Positions 43,981-52,661 of a stretch of 64,000 bases of DNA are shown one piece after another (within the stretch, counting starts at the first letter, position 1; each line of letters starts with the position of its first letter). The translations under genes and the position numbers were made by a program. A model generated the notes under the pieces. It did no database searches. It was not told the origin of the DNA and saw only the letters and a program-made list of their open reading frames with translations. Source of the DNA: Candidatus Mediterraneibacter stercoripullorum (GTDB lineage: Bacteria; Bacillota; Clostridia; Lachnospirales; Lachnospiraceae); assembly GCA_019115765.1 (NCBI GenBank), contig DXCZ01000105.1, positions 62,001 to 126,000 on the forward strand, given 5' to 3'.

Positions 43981-44673
43981 TCACTCTTTACGGGGATCGA
44001 TGATCTTCACCGCATCAGCAACACGGCCATACTGTCCTTTTGCCTTCTCCCATGCCTCGTTCGGAGTATCGCCTGCTTTGATAAAGTCTGTGAATTTTCC
44101 AAGGCTTACGAACTGGTACCCGATGATCTCATCGTTCTCATCAAGAGCGATACCTGTTACATAACCCTCTGCCATCTCAAGGTAACGGGGACCTTTCGCC
44201 AGAGTACCATACATTGTACCAACCTGTGAACGAAGTCCTTTTCCAAGGTCTTCCAGACCTGCGCCGATAGCAAGTCCATCCTCTGAAAATGCACTCTGTG
44301 TTCTTCCGTATACGATCTGGAGGAACAGCTCTCTCATTGCCGTATTGATCGCATCACATACAAGGTCTGTGTTCAATGCTTCCAGGATCGTCTTGCCCGG
44401 AAGGATCTCAGATGCCATAGCTGCGGAATGTGTCATTCCGGAGCATCCGATCGTCTCAACCAGTGCTTCCTGGATCACGCCGTCCTTTACATTCAGGGTC
44501 AGTTTACATGCTCCCTGCTGAGGCGCACACCAGCCGATGCCGTGTGTAAAACCGGAAATATCTTTGATTTCCTTCGCTTTTACCCATTTTGCCTCTTCCG
44601 GGATCGGAGCCGGTCCGTGATTCGCTCCCTGAGCCACCGGACACATCATTTCTACTTCATGTGAATAAATCAT
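43981..44673 (-). CDS. NifU-like iron-sulfur scaffold protein paired with GGGtGRT
   Basis: A 230-residue protein. The middle resembles the NifU/IscU N-terminal scaffold: VKDGVIQEALVETIGCSGM, then HSAAMASEILPGKTILEAL. Cysteines at GWCAPQQGAC and IGCSG could be ligands, but the classical three-Cys set is not obvious. Pipelines call it an iron-sulfur cluster assembly scaffold; the role is unproven. It is the first gene of the pair with GGGtGRT. AAAGGAG precedes the ATG. Upstream TTGACG and GAATAT are 19 bases apart, a weak promoter. Confidence 0.82.
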   Translation of the reverse strand: MIYSHEVEMMCPVAQGANHGPAPIPEEAKWVKAKEIKDISGFTHGIGWCAPQQGACKLTLNVKDGVIQEALVETIGCSGMTHSAAMASEILPGKTILEALNTDLVCDAINTAMRELFLQIVYGRTQSAFSEDGLAIGAGLEDLGKGLRSQVGTMYGTLAKGPRYLEMAEGYVTGIALDENDEIIGYQFVSLGKFTDFIKAGDTPNEAWEKAKGQYGRVADAVKIIDPRKE

Positions 44674-44827
44674 GTTAAAACTCCTTTCAATATGTATGAT
44701 TTTCTTCGCATATGAAACATCCGTACCCGCTGCCTGATGCGGAGCTCCCGGGATGCCTCATATATGAAATATTCTCTCATAATTTCTTGCATTCGTCAAT
44801 TCCTACTTTGACAAAAAAATACCAAAT

Positions 44828-45340
44828 CTACCCGTTCAGCATCTCTATGAGCAGTTCGAGAGCAGCCTCCACCGTATGGAGACGGTTCTCCATCCTGCTG
44901 CCATGGAATCTGCATTCCTTTACCGCTGTTTTCCCGTTCACATAGCAGCCAACATAGACAAGTCCAACCGGCTTTTCCATTGTTCCTCCTCCTGGTCCTG
45001 CCACTCCGGTTGAACTCAAAGCCGCATCAGCTCCGGCCGCCCGAGCCGCTCCGGCCGCCATCTCTCTGGCTGTCTTTTCGCTGACTGCGCCATACCGTCT
45101 CAGTGTCTCCGGATTTACATTTACCAGACGTTCCTTCGCCTCATTGGAGTATGTGACATAGCTCTCGTTTAGAACTTCCGATGCTCCCGGCACATTTATT
45201 AGAGTACCGGCGATCAATCCTCCTGTACAGGACTCAGCCGTCACAACAGTCATGTCTCTTTCCGCCAGCATCTCCACAACCATCTCTTCCAGACTTCTTC
45301 CGGACGCATCCTTTTCTCTCATATACCATTCAAGAACCAT
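44828..45340 (-). CDS. CinA-type nicotinamide-nucleotide amidohydrolase
   Basis: A protein of about 170 residues, the single C-terminal domain of CinA (PncC). It shows TVVTAESCTGGLIAGTLINV, YVTYSNEAKERLVNV and STGVAGPGGGTMEKPVGLVY, covering the active-site Ser and Thr. PncC removes the amide from nicotinamide mononucleotide. The N-terminal COG1058 domain of full-length CinA is missing. The ATG at 45340 has GGGAGG nine bases upstream and lies 2 bp after the pgsA stop. Confidence 0.92.
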   Translation of the reverse strand: MVLEWYMREKDASGRSLEEMVVEMLAERDMTVVTAESCTGGLIAGTLINVPGASEVLNESYVTYSNEAKERLVNVNPETLRRYGAVSEKTAREMAAGAARAAGADAALSSTGVAGPGGGTMEKPVGLVYVGCYVNGKTAVKECRFHGSRMENRLHTVEAALELLIEMLNG

Positions 45341-45342
45341 CT

Positions 45343-45885
45343 TTACATTCCTCCCTGTGTAAGTACCTGTCGGTTTTTCCACAGATAGTCGATCAGGGAA
45401 ATGATCGTCAAAGCTGTTGCGATCCAGATCAGAACCGTTCCGATCGAATCAAATACTCCTCCAAGATCAGCGATCAGCACGATCACCATGGCCATCTGGA
45501 ATACCGTCTTGAACTTTCCCCAGTAACTCGCCGCGATAACAACGCCGCTGTCAGATGCCACCAGGCGGAACCCGCTGATGATAAATTCCCGTGCGATGAT
45601 CACGATCACGACAGCCGTATGAAGTTTTCCTGAAGGGATCAGACAGATCATTGCAGAGCAGACCAGAAGTTTATCTGCAAGAGGATCCATAAACTTTCCA
45701 AAATTAGTAACCAGATTATACTTTCTGGCTATTTTCCCATCCAGCATATCAGTCAGGCTTGCAGCGATAAAAATCACCAGTGCGATCCATTTATTTGCTG
45801 CGCCTCCCACATCCGTCAACATAAAAAACACGAAAAAAGGTACCATGATCACCCGAAGTATTGTCAGTTTATTTGGCAGATTCAT
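45343..45885 (-). CDS. pgsA: CDP-diacylglycerol-glycerol-3-phosphate 3-phosphatidyltransferase
   Basis: A 180-residue membrane enzyme with the CDP-alcohol phosphotransferase motif (DGKIARKYNLVTNFGKFMD plus PLADK), near residues 48-71, and four to six hydrophobic segments. It makes phosphatidylglycerolphosphate for phosphatidylglycerol and cardiolipin. It overlaps rimO by four bases and precedes the cinA-type gene, the standard Firmicute order. Confidence 0.96.
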   Translation of the reverse strand: MNLPNKLTILRVIMVPFFVFFMLTDVGGAANKWIALVIFIAASLTDMLDGKIARKYNLVTNFGKFMDPLADKLLVCSAMICLIPSGKLHTAVVIVIIAREFIISGFRLVASDSGVVIAASYWGKFKTVFQMAMVIVLIADLGGVFDSIGTVLIWIATALTIISLIDYLWKNRQVLTQGGM

Positions 45886-47210
45886 AATAACTCTCCTATC
45901 AAATCATAATCAAGAGCCCCTGTTACCTTTACTCGCGCAAAGTCTCCTGACAGCAGCTCTTCATCTGTGTTAATGAATATCAGTCCGTCTACATTTGGGG
46001 CGTCCCTGTATGTCCGGCCCACGAAGGCGTTTTCATCCGCAACCTTTCCTTCGATCATCACCAGGATCTCACGGCCTACCATCTGTTCCGCCTTATCAAA
46101 TGCAATCTCCTGCTGAAGTTCCATCAGCTCAGCCTGGCGCTCAAGCTTGACCTCCTCATCAATCTGATCCGACATTTCTGCAGCAGGAGTTCCCTCTTCC
46201 GGTGAATAAGTGAACACACCGAGCCGGTCGAATTCCATCTCATCGACAAAATCCATCAGTTCCTCATGCTGTTCTTCTGTCTCTCCGGGAAAACCGGTGA
46301 TCAATGTGGTCCTCAGGCAGATATCCGGTATCTCTTTTCTCAGCTTTGTGATGATATCGATCAATTCCTGTTTTGACGTCCTGCGCCCCATCCGCTTCAG
46401 GATCCCGTCACTTGCATGCTGTATCGGAAGATCAAGATAATGACAGACCTTCTTCTCTTCTTTCATGGTCTGGATCAGTTCATCCGTGATTTCCTCCGGA
46501 TAGCAGTACAGGATCCGGATCCAGCGCAGTCCGCTGATCTGGCAGAGCCTGCGGATCAGCTCCGGAAGCTTCTTCTCCCCGTAGATGTCTCTGCCATAGA
46601 CTGTAGTCTCCTGAGCTACAATAATCAGTTCTCTCACTCCCTGTGAAGCCAGATCCTCGGCCTCCTGGATCAGACGTTCCATCGGAATGCTCCTGTAACT
46701 TCCTCTGATCTTCGGGATGATACAGTAGGTACAGTGTTTGTCACATCCTTCTGCGATCTTGAGATATGCGAAATGGCCTCCTGTCGTCACAAGACGCCTT
46801 GTATCGGGCAGCGGAAGAGCATCCACATCAGAAAGCATCACGGACCTTTCTCCTGCAAGTGCCCGGTCCACTGCATCCAGGATCCGGTCAAATGCGCTGG
46901 CCCCAAGCACTTCATCTACCTCCGGAATCTCATCCAGAATCTCCTGACGGTAGCGTTCTGCCAGACATCCTGTCACGATAAGTGCTTTTACCTTTCCTTG
47001 TTTTCTGTATTCTGCCATTTCAAGTATGTTCTGAATGCTCTCCTCCTTGGCATCATGGATGAAGCAGCAGGTATTGATCACAATGACATCCGCCTCTGTC
47101 TCATCGTCCGTCATCTGATATCCCCTGGAAGCAAGCAGTCCCAGCATGACTTCTGTATCTACCAGGTTCTTGTCACACCCAAGAGAGATAAACAGTATTT
47201 TCATCTTCAA
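45882..47210 (-). CDS. rimO: Ribosomal protein S12 methylthiotransferase RimO
   Basis: A 442-residue radical SAM methylthiotransferase. The N-terminal MTTase domain has SLGCDKNLVDTEVMLG and NTCCFIHDAKEES. The radical SAM cysteines are in CDKHCTYCIIPKIRG, and a C-terminal TRAM domain follows. RimO beta-methylthiolates Asp of ribosomal protein S12 in E. coli; RimO versus MiaB is judged from SLGCDKNLVD, typical of RimO. It is followed by pgsA with a 4-bp overlap. Confidence 0.95.
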   Translation of the reverse strand: MKMKILFISLGCDKNLVDTEVMLGLLASRGYQMTDDETEADVIVINTCCFIHDAKEESIQNILEMAEYRKQGKVKALIVTGCLAERYRQEILDEIPEVDEVLGASAFDRILDAVDRALAGERSVMLSDVDALPLPDTRRLVTTGGHFAYLKIAEGCDKHCTYCIIPKIRGSYRSIPMERLIQEAEDLASQGVRELIIVAQETTVYGRDIYGEKKLPELIRRLCQISGLRWIRILYCYPEEITDELIQTMKEEKKVCHYLDLPIQHASDGILKRMGRRTSKQELIDIITKLRKEIPDICLRTTLITGFPGETEEQHEELMDFVDEMEFDRLGVFTYSPEEGTPAAEMSDQIDEEVKLERQAELMELQQEIAFDKAEQMVGREILVMIEGKVADENAFVGRTYRDAPNVDGLIFINTDEELLSGDFARVKVTGALDYDLIGELL

Positions 47211-47235
47211 CCTCCGAATATGTTTTTCCGTATCA

Positions 47236-47266
47236 GCAAAAGAGCAGATACCACTTGTGCATCTGC
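47236..47266 (-). terminator. Predicted terminator between rpoZ and rimO
   Basis: Minus-strand GCAGAT, 11-base loop, ATCTGC (47244-47266), then TCTTTTGC. The stem is short, so partial read-through into rimO-pgsA-cinA is likely. Confidence 0.5.
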
Positions 47267-47274
47267 CCCGTCTC

Positions 47275-47523
47275 TTACTCTTCTTCGTCTGCGTTCTCAG
47301 CCAGAATCTTCAATTTACCCTGATTCAGTTCATCAATTGCAATAGACAGCGGCTTCTCACCGTCCTTGATGTTTACCAGCGGGATCTCTCCTGCGATAAG
47401 CTGTCTCGCTCTTTTAGATGTGGCCATCACGATCGAATAACGGCTGTTGACGATCTTGGAATCGCCCTCCTCCACATCTTTATTTACTACTTTCATCAAA
47501 TCTGTATAAGATGGATGCAGCAT
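47275..47523 (-). CDS. rpoZ: RNA polymerase omega subunit
   Basis: An 82-residue omega subunit beginning MLHPSYTDLMKVVNKDV, with NSRYSIVMATSKRARQLIAG and the conserved AIDELNQGKLKIL. It helps assembly of RNA polymerase and binds beta-prime. The ATG at 47523 has AAGGAG ten bases upstream; a TTG two codons earlier is less likely. It follows gmk by 66 bp. Confidence 0.95.
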   Translation of the reverse strand: MLHPSYTDLMKVVNKDVEEGDSKIVNSRYSIVMATSKRARQLIAGEIPLVNIKDGEKPLSIAIDELNQGKLKILAENADEEE

Positions 47524-47589
47524 GTTCAATCTTCTCCTTTCCTTTATTCCGCCATGCTTTCACGGCTCCTGTACACCTTTCCGGGTGTT

Positions 47590-48219
47590 TCATTGTTTCA
47601 GTCTTTCCAGATCTTCTCTTATCTCTTCTATAAATCTGCTGTTGCGGGAACTTCTGTGGTGCTCTCCCCGGATAATGCTGTGCATCTCCTCCACGCACTG
47701 CTCCAGGTCATCATTCACGATCAGATAATCATAACGGTCCATTCCCATTGCTTCCTCACAGGCACGGTTCATCCTGGATTCAATAACATCCATGGTCTCC
47801 GTTCCCCGTCCAACAAGACGGGCCTTCAGTTCTGACGCAGTGGGCGGCGTAACGAACAGAAGCAGAGTGTCAGGGAAAGCTTCCTTCACCTTCAGTGCTC
47901 CCTGGATCTCGATCTCAAGGATCACATCCAGCCCTTCCGCAAGCTTCTCTTCCACATAATTTCTGGGCGTCCCGTAATAATTTTCCACGTATTTAGCATA
48001 CTCTATCAATTCTTCTTTGGCAATCATTTTTTCAAATTCTTCCTTTGTTTTGAAAAAATACTCTCTGCCGTCCTGCTCTCCTTCCCTGGGCGCACGGGTA
48101 GTTGCCGAGATTGAGAGCGCGTAGCTGTCCGGATATTTTGCAAGCAGTGCTTTCATCAGTGTTCCCTTTCCGGACCCGGAAAATCCGGAAACAACGATCA
48201 GGATTCCTTTTTTATCCAT
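47590..48219 (-). CDS. gmk: Guanylate kinase
   Basis: A 209-residue GMP kinase starting MDKKGILIVVSGFSGSGKGT, with the P-loop GFSGSGKGT. The GMP-binding part is ISATTRAPREGEQDGREYFF, and EIEIQGALKVKEAFPDTLLL is also typical. It phosphorylates GMP to GDP. GAGGTG precedes the ATG. It starts 11 bp after yicC; the remA gene that often lies between these two is absent. Confidence 0.97.
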   Translation of the reverse strand: MDKKGILIVVSGFSGSGKGTLMKALLAKYPDSYALSISATTRAPREGEQDGREYFFKTKEEFEKMIAKEELIEYAKYVENYYGTPRNYVEEKLAEGLDVILEIEIQGALKVKEAFPDTLLLFVTPPTASELKARLVGRGTETMDVIESRMNRACEEAMGMDRYDYLIVNDDLEQCVEEMHSIIRGEHHRSSRNSRFIEEIREDLERLKQ

Positions 48220-48230
48220 TTCTGTCACCT

Positions 48231-49109
48231 CTACTCTATATTCTGGATCTGCTCACGGATTTTTTCGATCTCTGTCTTCAGGCTGATCGCATGGTCTGAG
48301 ACACTGATATCATTTGCCTTTGACAGGATCGTATTCGCCTCCCGGTTCATTTCCTGAGCTATAAAATCAAGCTTCCGGCCAATCCCCTCATCCTCTTCCA
48401 GCGTGTTTCTCATATGAGTAATATGACTTTTCAGCCGGACAACCTCTTCATCGGTACAGATCTTATCCGCAAAAAGAATAACTTCCGCTGCGATCCTGCT
48501 CTCCTCCATCTGCGTATCTGCCAGAAGTTCCCGTACCTTGTCTTCCAGCTTGGTACGGTATTCTGCCACGATCTGGGGTGAACGCTCCTCGATATATCCG
48601 ACCAGTTCCTCCAGAAGATCCAGCTTATCCAGGATATCTTTCTTCAGATTCTGTCCTTCTGCGGTCCTTGTCTCTACGAACTGCTCGAAAGCTCCCTCCA
48701 GAGCCTCTTTCAGCCCATTCCACAACTCTTCTTCATCCACAGACTGCTCTTCCATAGTAAATACTTCCGGGAATCTGGCCAGTGTGGAGACCCGGACATC
48801 GTTTTCCAGACCGAACTCCTCTTCCATCTGCTTCAAATACTTCAGATATTCTCCTGCGAGAACAGAATTATATTTCACTGAGACCTGTGCCTGGGAAGTA
48901 TCCTCATAGGTAATGAAAATATCCACCTTACCCCTGGTTGCATAAGATTTCAGGAGCGTCCTGATTCCTGACTCAAAGAAATTCAGTTTCTTCGGCATCC
49001 TGATATTGACGTCAAGATACCTGTGGTTCACACCCTTCATCTCTACCGTAAACTTTCTGGAGTCTTTCTGCACCTCGCATCTGCCGAAGCCGGTCATACT
49101 TTTTATCAT
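48231..49109 (-). CDS. yicC: YicC family endoribonuclease
   Basis: A 292-residue YicC/YloC protein starting MIKSMTGFGRCEVQKDS, with VEMKGVNHRYLDVNIRMPKK and a C-terminal KLDFIAQEMNREANTILSKA. Members are hexameric RNA-cutting enzymes involved in mRNA turnover. It is the first gene of the yicC-gmk-rpoZ(-rimO-pgsA-cinA) unit with a strong promoter, divergent from rqcH. Confidence 0.95.
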   Translation of the reverse strand: MIKSMTGFGRCEVQKDSRKFTVEMKGVNHRYLDVNIRMPKKLNFFESGIRTLLKSYATRGKVDIFITYEDTSQAQVSVKYNSVLAGEYLKYLKQMEEEFGLENDVRVSTLARFPEVFTMEEQSVDEEELWNGLKEALEGAFEQFVETRTAEGQNLKKDILDKLDLLEELVGYIEERSPQIVAEYRTKLEDKVRELLADTQMEESRIAAEVILFADKICTDEEVVRLKSHITHMRNTLEEDEGIGRKLDFIAQEMNREANTILSKANDISVSDHAISLKTEIEKIREQIQNIE

Positions 49110-49175
49110 ATCTATTCATCCTCTGCAATAATTGTATTCACAGTTCTGGCAAATCGGGGTCAGACTGCGACAATC

Positions 49176-49205
49176 ATTATACCTCTTTCCATAGGAAGGG
49201 GTCAA
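49176..49205 (-). promoter_or_regulatory. Predicted yicC operon promoter
   Basis: Minus-strand TTGACC (49200-49205), 18-base spacer, TATAAT (49176-49181). It is back-to-back with the rqcH promoter about 50 bp away. Confidence 0.8.
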
Positions 49206-49244
49206 CAGGATTTTTTAACGGGTATTCCACGAAGCACAAAAGCG

Positions 49245-49300
49245 TGATATAATTAAGAACGTTCCGCGGCGCAAGGTATCTGGACATATTGCGTGGAACG
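49245..49300 (+). promoter_or_regulatory. rqcH extended -10 promoter and leader hairpin
   Basis: TGATATAAT (49245-49253) is an extended -10; the -35 region TTCCAC is poor. Right after it an inverted repeat CGTTCCGCGGCGCAA / TTGCGTGGAACG (49260-49274 with 49289-49300) would start the transcript. The leader is about 120 bases. Confidence 0.55.
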
Positions 49301-49377
49301 AAATACGCAGGACTTACAACTGACTCTTAAAAGGAACGAAGACTTAATCTTAAAAAATAGAAACGAGGATTTTATTT

Positions 49378-51120
49378 ATGGCTTTTGACGGAATTGTCGT
49401 GGCAGATCTTGTCCACGATTTGAAAACACAGCTGAAAGACGGAAGGATTGCCAAGATCGCCCAGCCGGAAAACGATGAACTGCTCCTGACAGTCAAGACA
49501 CCGTCCGGACAGAAGCGTCTCTCGATTTCGGCGGATGCATCTCTTCCTCTGATTTATCTTACAGACAGGAACAAACCAAGCCCGATCACTGCACCTAATT
49601 TCTGCATGCTTCTGCGCAAGCATATCAGCAATGGCAGGATCGTGGATGTATGGCAGCCGAAACTGGAGCGTATTATTCATTTTACCATAGAGCATCTGGA
49701 TGAACTGGGAGATCTGTGCCGGAAGGATCTGATCGTTGAGATCATGGGCAAGCACAGCAATATTATTTTCTGCACAGAGGACGGACGTATCATAGACAGC
49801 ATCAAGCATGTATCCGCACAGATGAGTTCTGTCCGGGAGGTACTGCCAGGCAGAGAGTACTTTATACCGGATACCATGCACAAGGCAGATCCCCTGAATG
49901 TATCTGAGGAGGAATTTTCTTCTCTGATCACAGAGAAGCCTGTGCCCCTTGCGAAAGCGATCTATACCAGCTTCACAGGGATCAGTCCAGTAACCGCAGA
50001 GGAGATCTGTTATCTGGCCGGAATGGACTCCTCCATCCCTGCCAAAGAATATCAGGAGGATGTGCTGCTTCATCTGTACAATCAGTTTCAGATCTATCTC
50101 TCCGATGTTAAAGAAGCAAAGTTCTCCCCGGCCATCTATTATGACGGCAGGGAGCCGAAAGAATTTTCCGCACTGCCGCTGAGTCATTTCTCCGGTTATA
50201 CAAGGAAAGAATACAGCTCCATATCCGAAGTTCTGGAAACCTATTATTCCACACGGAGCCGGATCACCCGCATCCGTCAGAAATCCGCAGACCTGCGTCA
50301 TGTTGTCCAGACCGCCCTGGAGCGTAACCGGAAGAAATATGACCTTCAGCTGCGCCAGCTGCGGGATACGGAAAACCGGGACAAATATAAGATATACGGA
50401 GAACTGATCAACGCCTACGGCTACGGCGTGGAGGAAGGAGCGAAAAAACTGGACGCCCTGAATTATTACACGAACGAGATGGTCAGTATTCCTCTGGATC
50501 CTGCCAAGACGCCACAGGAAAATGCGCAGCGCTATTTTGCGAAATATAACAAACAGAAACGTACCTTTGAAGCTCTCTCGGAGCTCTCGGAAGAGACCAA
50601 AGAGGAGATCACCTACCTGGAATCGGTCCAGACTGCTCTTGACATTGCCCTGACAGAGGACGATCTGTCCGGCATAAAAGAAGAGCTGACAGAGGCAGGT
50701 TATATTAAGAGGAAATTTACACGCAAAAAGGCAAAGATAAAAAATACACCACTCCACTATATTTCCAGTGACGGATATCATATTTATGTAGGGAAAAACA
50801 ACCTGCAGAACGATGAACTGACCTTTAGCTTCGCCTCCGGCAGCGACTGGTGGTTCCACGCCAAACAGGCGCCCGGCTCCCATGTCATTGTAAAGACCAA
50901 CGGGGAGGAACTTCCGGACCGTACTTTCGAGGAGGCAGGAAAGCTTGCAGCCTATTATTCAAGCATGCGTGGCAGCGACAAGGTAGAGATCGACTATGTA
51001 GAAAAGAAACACGTGAAGAAGCCAAAAGGAGCCAAACCCGGTTTCGTGGTCTACTATACGAACTACTCTCTGGTGATCGACAGTGACATCACCGGGATCC
51101 GTGAGACAGATGCACAGTAA
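49378..51120 (+). CDS. rqcH: RqcH, ribosome-associated quality control NFACT protein
   Basis: A 580-residue NFACT protein. It has NFACT-N (MAFDGIVVADLVHDLKTQ, NFCMLLRKHISNGRIVDV), a helix-hairpin-helix region near 180-215, a coiled coil (about 285-430) and NFACT-R (SDWWFHAKQAPGSHVIVKT). In Bacillus RqcH brings Ala-tRNA to stalled 50S subunits and adds alanine tails. Older names are fibronectin-binding protein FbpA/YloA. The long open frame on the opposite strand is a shadow. It stands alone with its own promoter and terminator. Confidence 0.95.
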   Translation: MAFDGIVVADLVHDLKTQLKDGRIAKIAQPENDELLLTVKTPSGQKRLSISADASLPLIYLTDRNKPSPITAPNFCMLLRKHISNGRIVDVWQPKLERIIHFTIEHLDELGDLCRKDLIVEIMGKHSNIIFCTEDGRIIDSIKHVSAQMSSVREVLPGREYFIPDTMHKADPLNVSEEEFSSLITEKPVPLAKAIYTSFTGISPVTAEEICYLAGMDSSIPAKEYQEDVLLHLYNQFQIYLSDVKEAKFSPAIYYDGREPKEFSALPLSHFSGYTRKEYSSISEVLETYYSTRSRITRIRQKSADLRHVVQTALERNRKKYDLQLRQLRDTENRDKYKIYGELINAYGYGVEEGAKKLDALNYYTNEMVSIPLDPAKTPQENAQRYFAKYNKQKRTFEALSELSEETKEEITYLESVQTALDIALTEDDLSGIKEELTEAGYIKRKFTRKKAKIKNTPLHYISSDGYHIYVGKNNLQNDELTFSFASGSDWWFHAKQAPGSHVIVKTNGEELPDRTFEEAGKLAAYYSSMRGSDKVEIDYVEKKHVKKPKGAKPGFVVYYTNYSLVIDSDITGIRETDAQ

Positions 51121-51168
51121 AGACAGATTTACGGGAAATATGTAAGAATGGCGCTGATATACAGGAAC

Positions 51169-51206
51169 AGGCCGGAAGAAACTGCAGAGTGCAGTTTCTT
51201 CCGGCC
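51169..51206 (+). terminator. Terminator shared by rqcH and the DUF815 gene
   Basis: An 18-bp near-perfect stem (51169-51186 with 51190-51206) and a 3-base loop, followed by GCTTATTTT. It lies between convergent genes and could stop both transcripts. Confidence 0.75.
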
Positions 51207-51251
51207 TGCTTATTTTCAGACCAGCATGAATTCTGTTCCCTAACGGCAATA

Positions 51252-52550
51252 TTAGTCTGTCTTCTGTCCCAGGAGATAATCGATAAACTGCTGAGCTGTT
51301 CTTCCCGACAGTCCGCCATGAGACAGCTCCCATTTATTCGCCTCCAGAAGCAGCTCCTCCTCCGGCATCTGTATGCCGTCTCGCTGAGCCAGCACACGTA
51401 CGATCTCCTGAAATGCCTTCTTATCCGGTGAGCCGAAATAGATCGTCACGCCGAATCTTGCAACCAGAGACAGCTTCTCCTGCACCGTATCGTTGGTATG
51501 GAGCTCCTCGTCCCGGTCCGCCTTGTCCCGGAATGTCTCCCGGATCAGGTGGCGTCTGTTGGAAGTAGCGTAGATCAGCACATTCTCCGGCTTCTTCTCC
51601 AGGCCGCCCTCGATCACCGCCTTCAGATATTTATATTCAATCTCAAACTCTTCGAAAGACAGATCATCCATGTAGATGATAAACTTGTAATTACGGTTCT
51701 TGATCTGGGCAATCACATCGTTCAGATCCTGGAACTGATGCTTGTACACTTCGATCATCCTGAGTCCCTGATCATAATACTGGTTCAGGATGGCTTTGAT
51801 TGAGGATGACTTCCCGGTGCCGGCGTCACCGAACAGCAGGCAGTTGTTGGCCTTCCTTCCGGCAACAAACGCCTCTGTATTGTCGATCAGCTTCTTTTTC
51901 GCGATCTCATAGCCCACCAGATCATCCAGATGTACGTGCGCAATATTGGTAATGGGAACGATCTCCGCATCTCCTCCTTCCGGATGTTCCACCCGGAATG
52001 CCTTGTGAAGTCCCATACGCCCTACACCGAACTCCTTGTAGAACTGGGTTACCTTTCTCTTGAAATCTTCCGCGTCCTGTGCGCTCCCCAGGATACGGGA
52101 CAAATCGCAGATCCGGTCTCTGACTCTGTGATTGTAGACCTTTCCGCCGCCTTCCACGTTCTGATAATCCATAAGTATCTCCAGACAGCCGGCTTCCAGA
52201 GCGTTCTCCATTTCTGAGAAATCATAGTCAAAAAGCTCTTTAAAGATCTCGAAGTCGTGCAGTGCCACAGCGTTAATGCTGCCCTTCACCTCTCCCACGA
52301 TCTCACAGGCAGTGCTGTAGGCATTCTCATCATTTGCCAGCAGATACGTCAGATAGGCATGCCACAGATTTCCCGCAAACCCATGGCTCTCCGACAGTTC
52401 CAGAAGCTGGTTGACACATTCGAAAAGAAGTCCTCTCAGATCTTCCTTATTGTAATAGCTGTTCCCGTAGTTTTCCATCAGGAATGTCATGTCCTGGAGC
52501 AGCTCGCCTCCGTCCATGTTTTTATACAGCATCAGTTCATTGGTACGCAT
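51252..52550 (-). CDS. DUF815 family AAA+ ATPase
   Basis: A 432-residue protein. The C-terminal two-thirds is an ATPase: Walker A LLFGDAGTGKSSSIK near residue 243, Walker B KFIIYMDDLSFEEFE near 300, and LIYATSNRRHLIRETF as sensor 1. The N-terminus is helical (LLQDMTFLMENYGNSYYNKE). The function of DUF815 proteins is not established in my knowledge. The ATG at 52550 has GGAGG six bases upstream. It follows pheA by about 110 bp containing a family C repeat. Confidence 0.88.
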   Translation of the reverse strand: MRTNELMLYKNMDGGELLQDMTFLMENYGNSYYNKEDLRGLLFECVNQLLELSESHGFAGNLWHAYLTYLLANDENAYSTACEIVGEVKGSINAVALHDFEIFKELFDYDFSEMENALEAGCLEILMDYQNVEGGGKVYNHRVRDRICDLSRILGSAQDAEDFKRKVTQFYKEFGVGRMGLHKAFRVEHPEGGDAEIVPITNIAHVHLDDLVGYEIAKKKLIDNTEAFVAGRKANNCLLFGDAGTGKSSSIKAILNQYYDQGLRMIEVYKHQFQDLNDVIAQIKNRNYKFIIYMDDLSFEEFEIEYKYLKAVIEGGLEKKPENVLIYATSNRRHLIRETFRDKADRDEELHTNDTVQEKLSLVARFGVTIYFGSPDKKAFQEIVRVLAQRDGIQMPEEELLLEANKWELSHGGLSGRTAQQFIDYLLGQKTD

Positions 52551-52584
52551 CATATTCCTCCTTGTGCAAGGGCCTGGTACACAG

Positions 52585-52655
52585 TTATTCCCGCGAGCAA
52601 CGAGCCAAGGGGACATGCTGGCATGTCCATTTGGCGACTGCCGCGAGGGTCAAAG
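52585..52655 (+). repeat. Family C hairpin repeat, complete copy
   Basis: A 71-bp element starting TTATTCCCGCGAGCAACGAG. GCCAAGGGGACATGC and GCATGTCCATTTGGC pair around a 2-base loop (52605-52636 region) with one bulge. It ends GACTGCCGCGAGGGTCAAAG. It lies 6 bp after the pheA stop. A half copy is at 31980-32020. It could act as a transcription attenuator between pheA and the DUF815 gene. Confidence 0.7.
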
Positions 52656-52661
52656 AGTGTA

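Noticed and set aside
49372-50883. 503-codon open frame on the minus strand
   Set aside because: Lies fully antisense to rqcH, has no recognisable domain and lacks a ribosome binding site. It is a shadow of the rqcH codon pattern.
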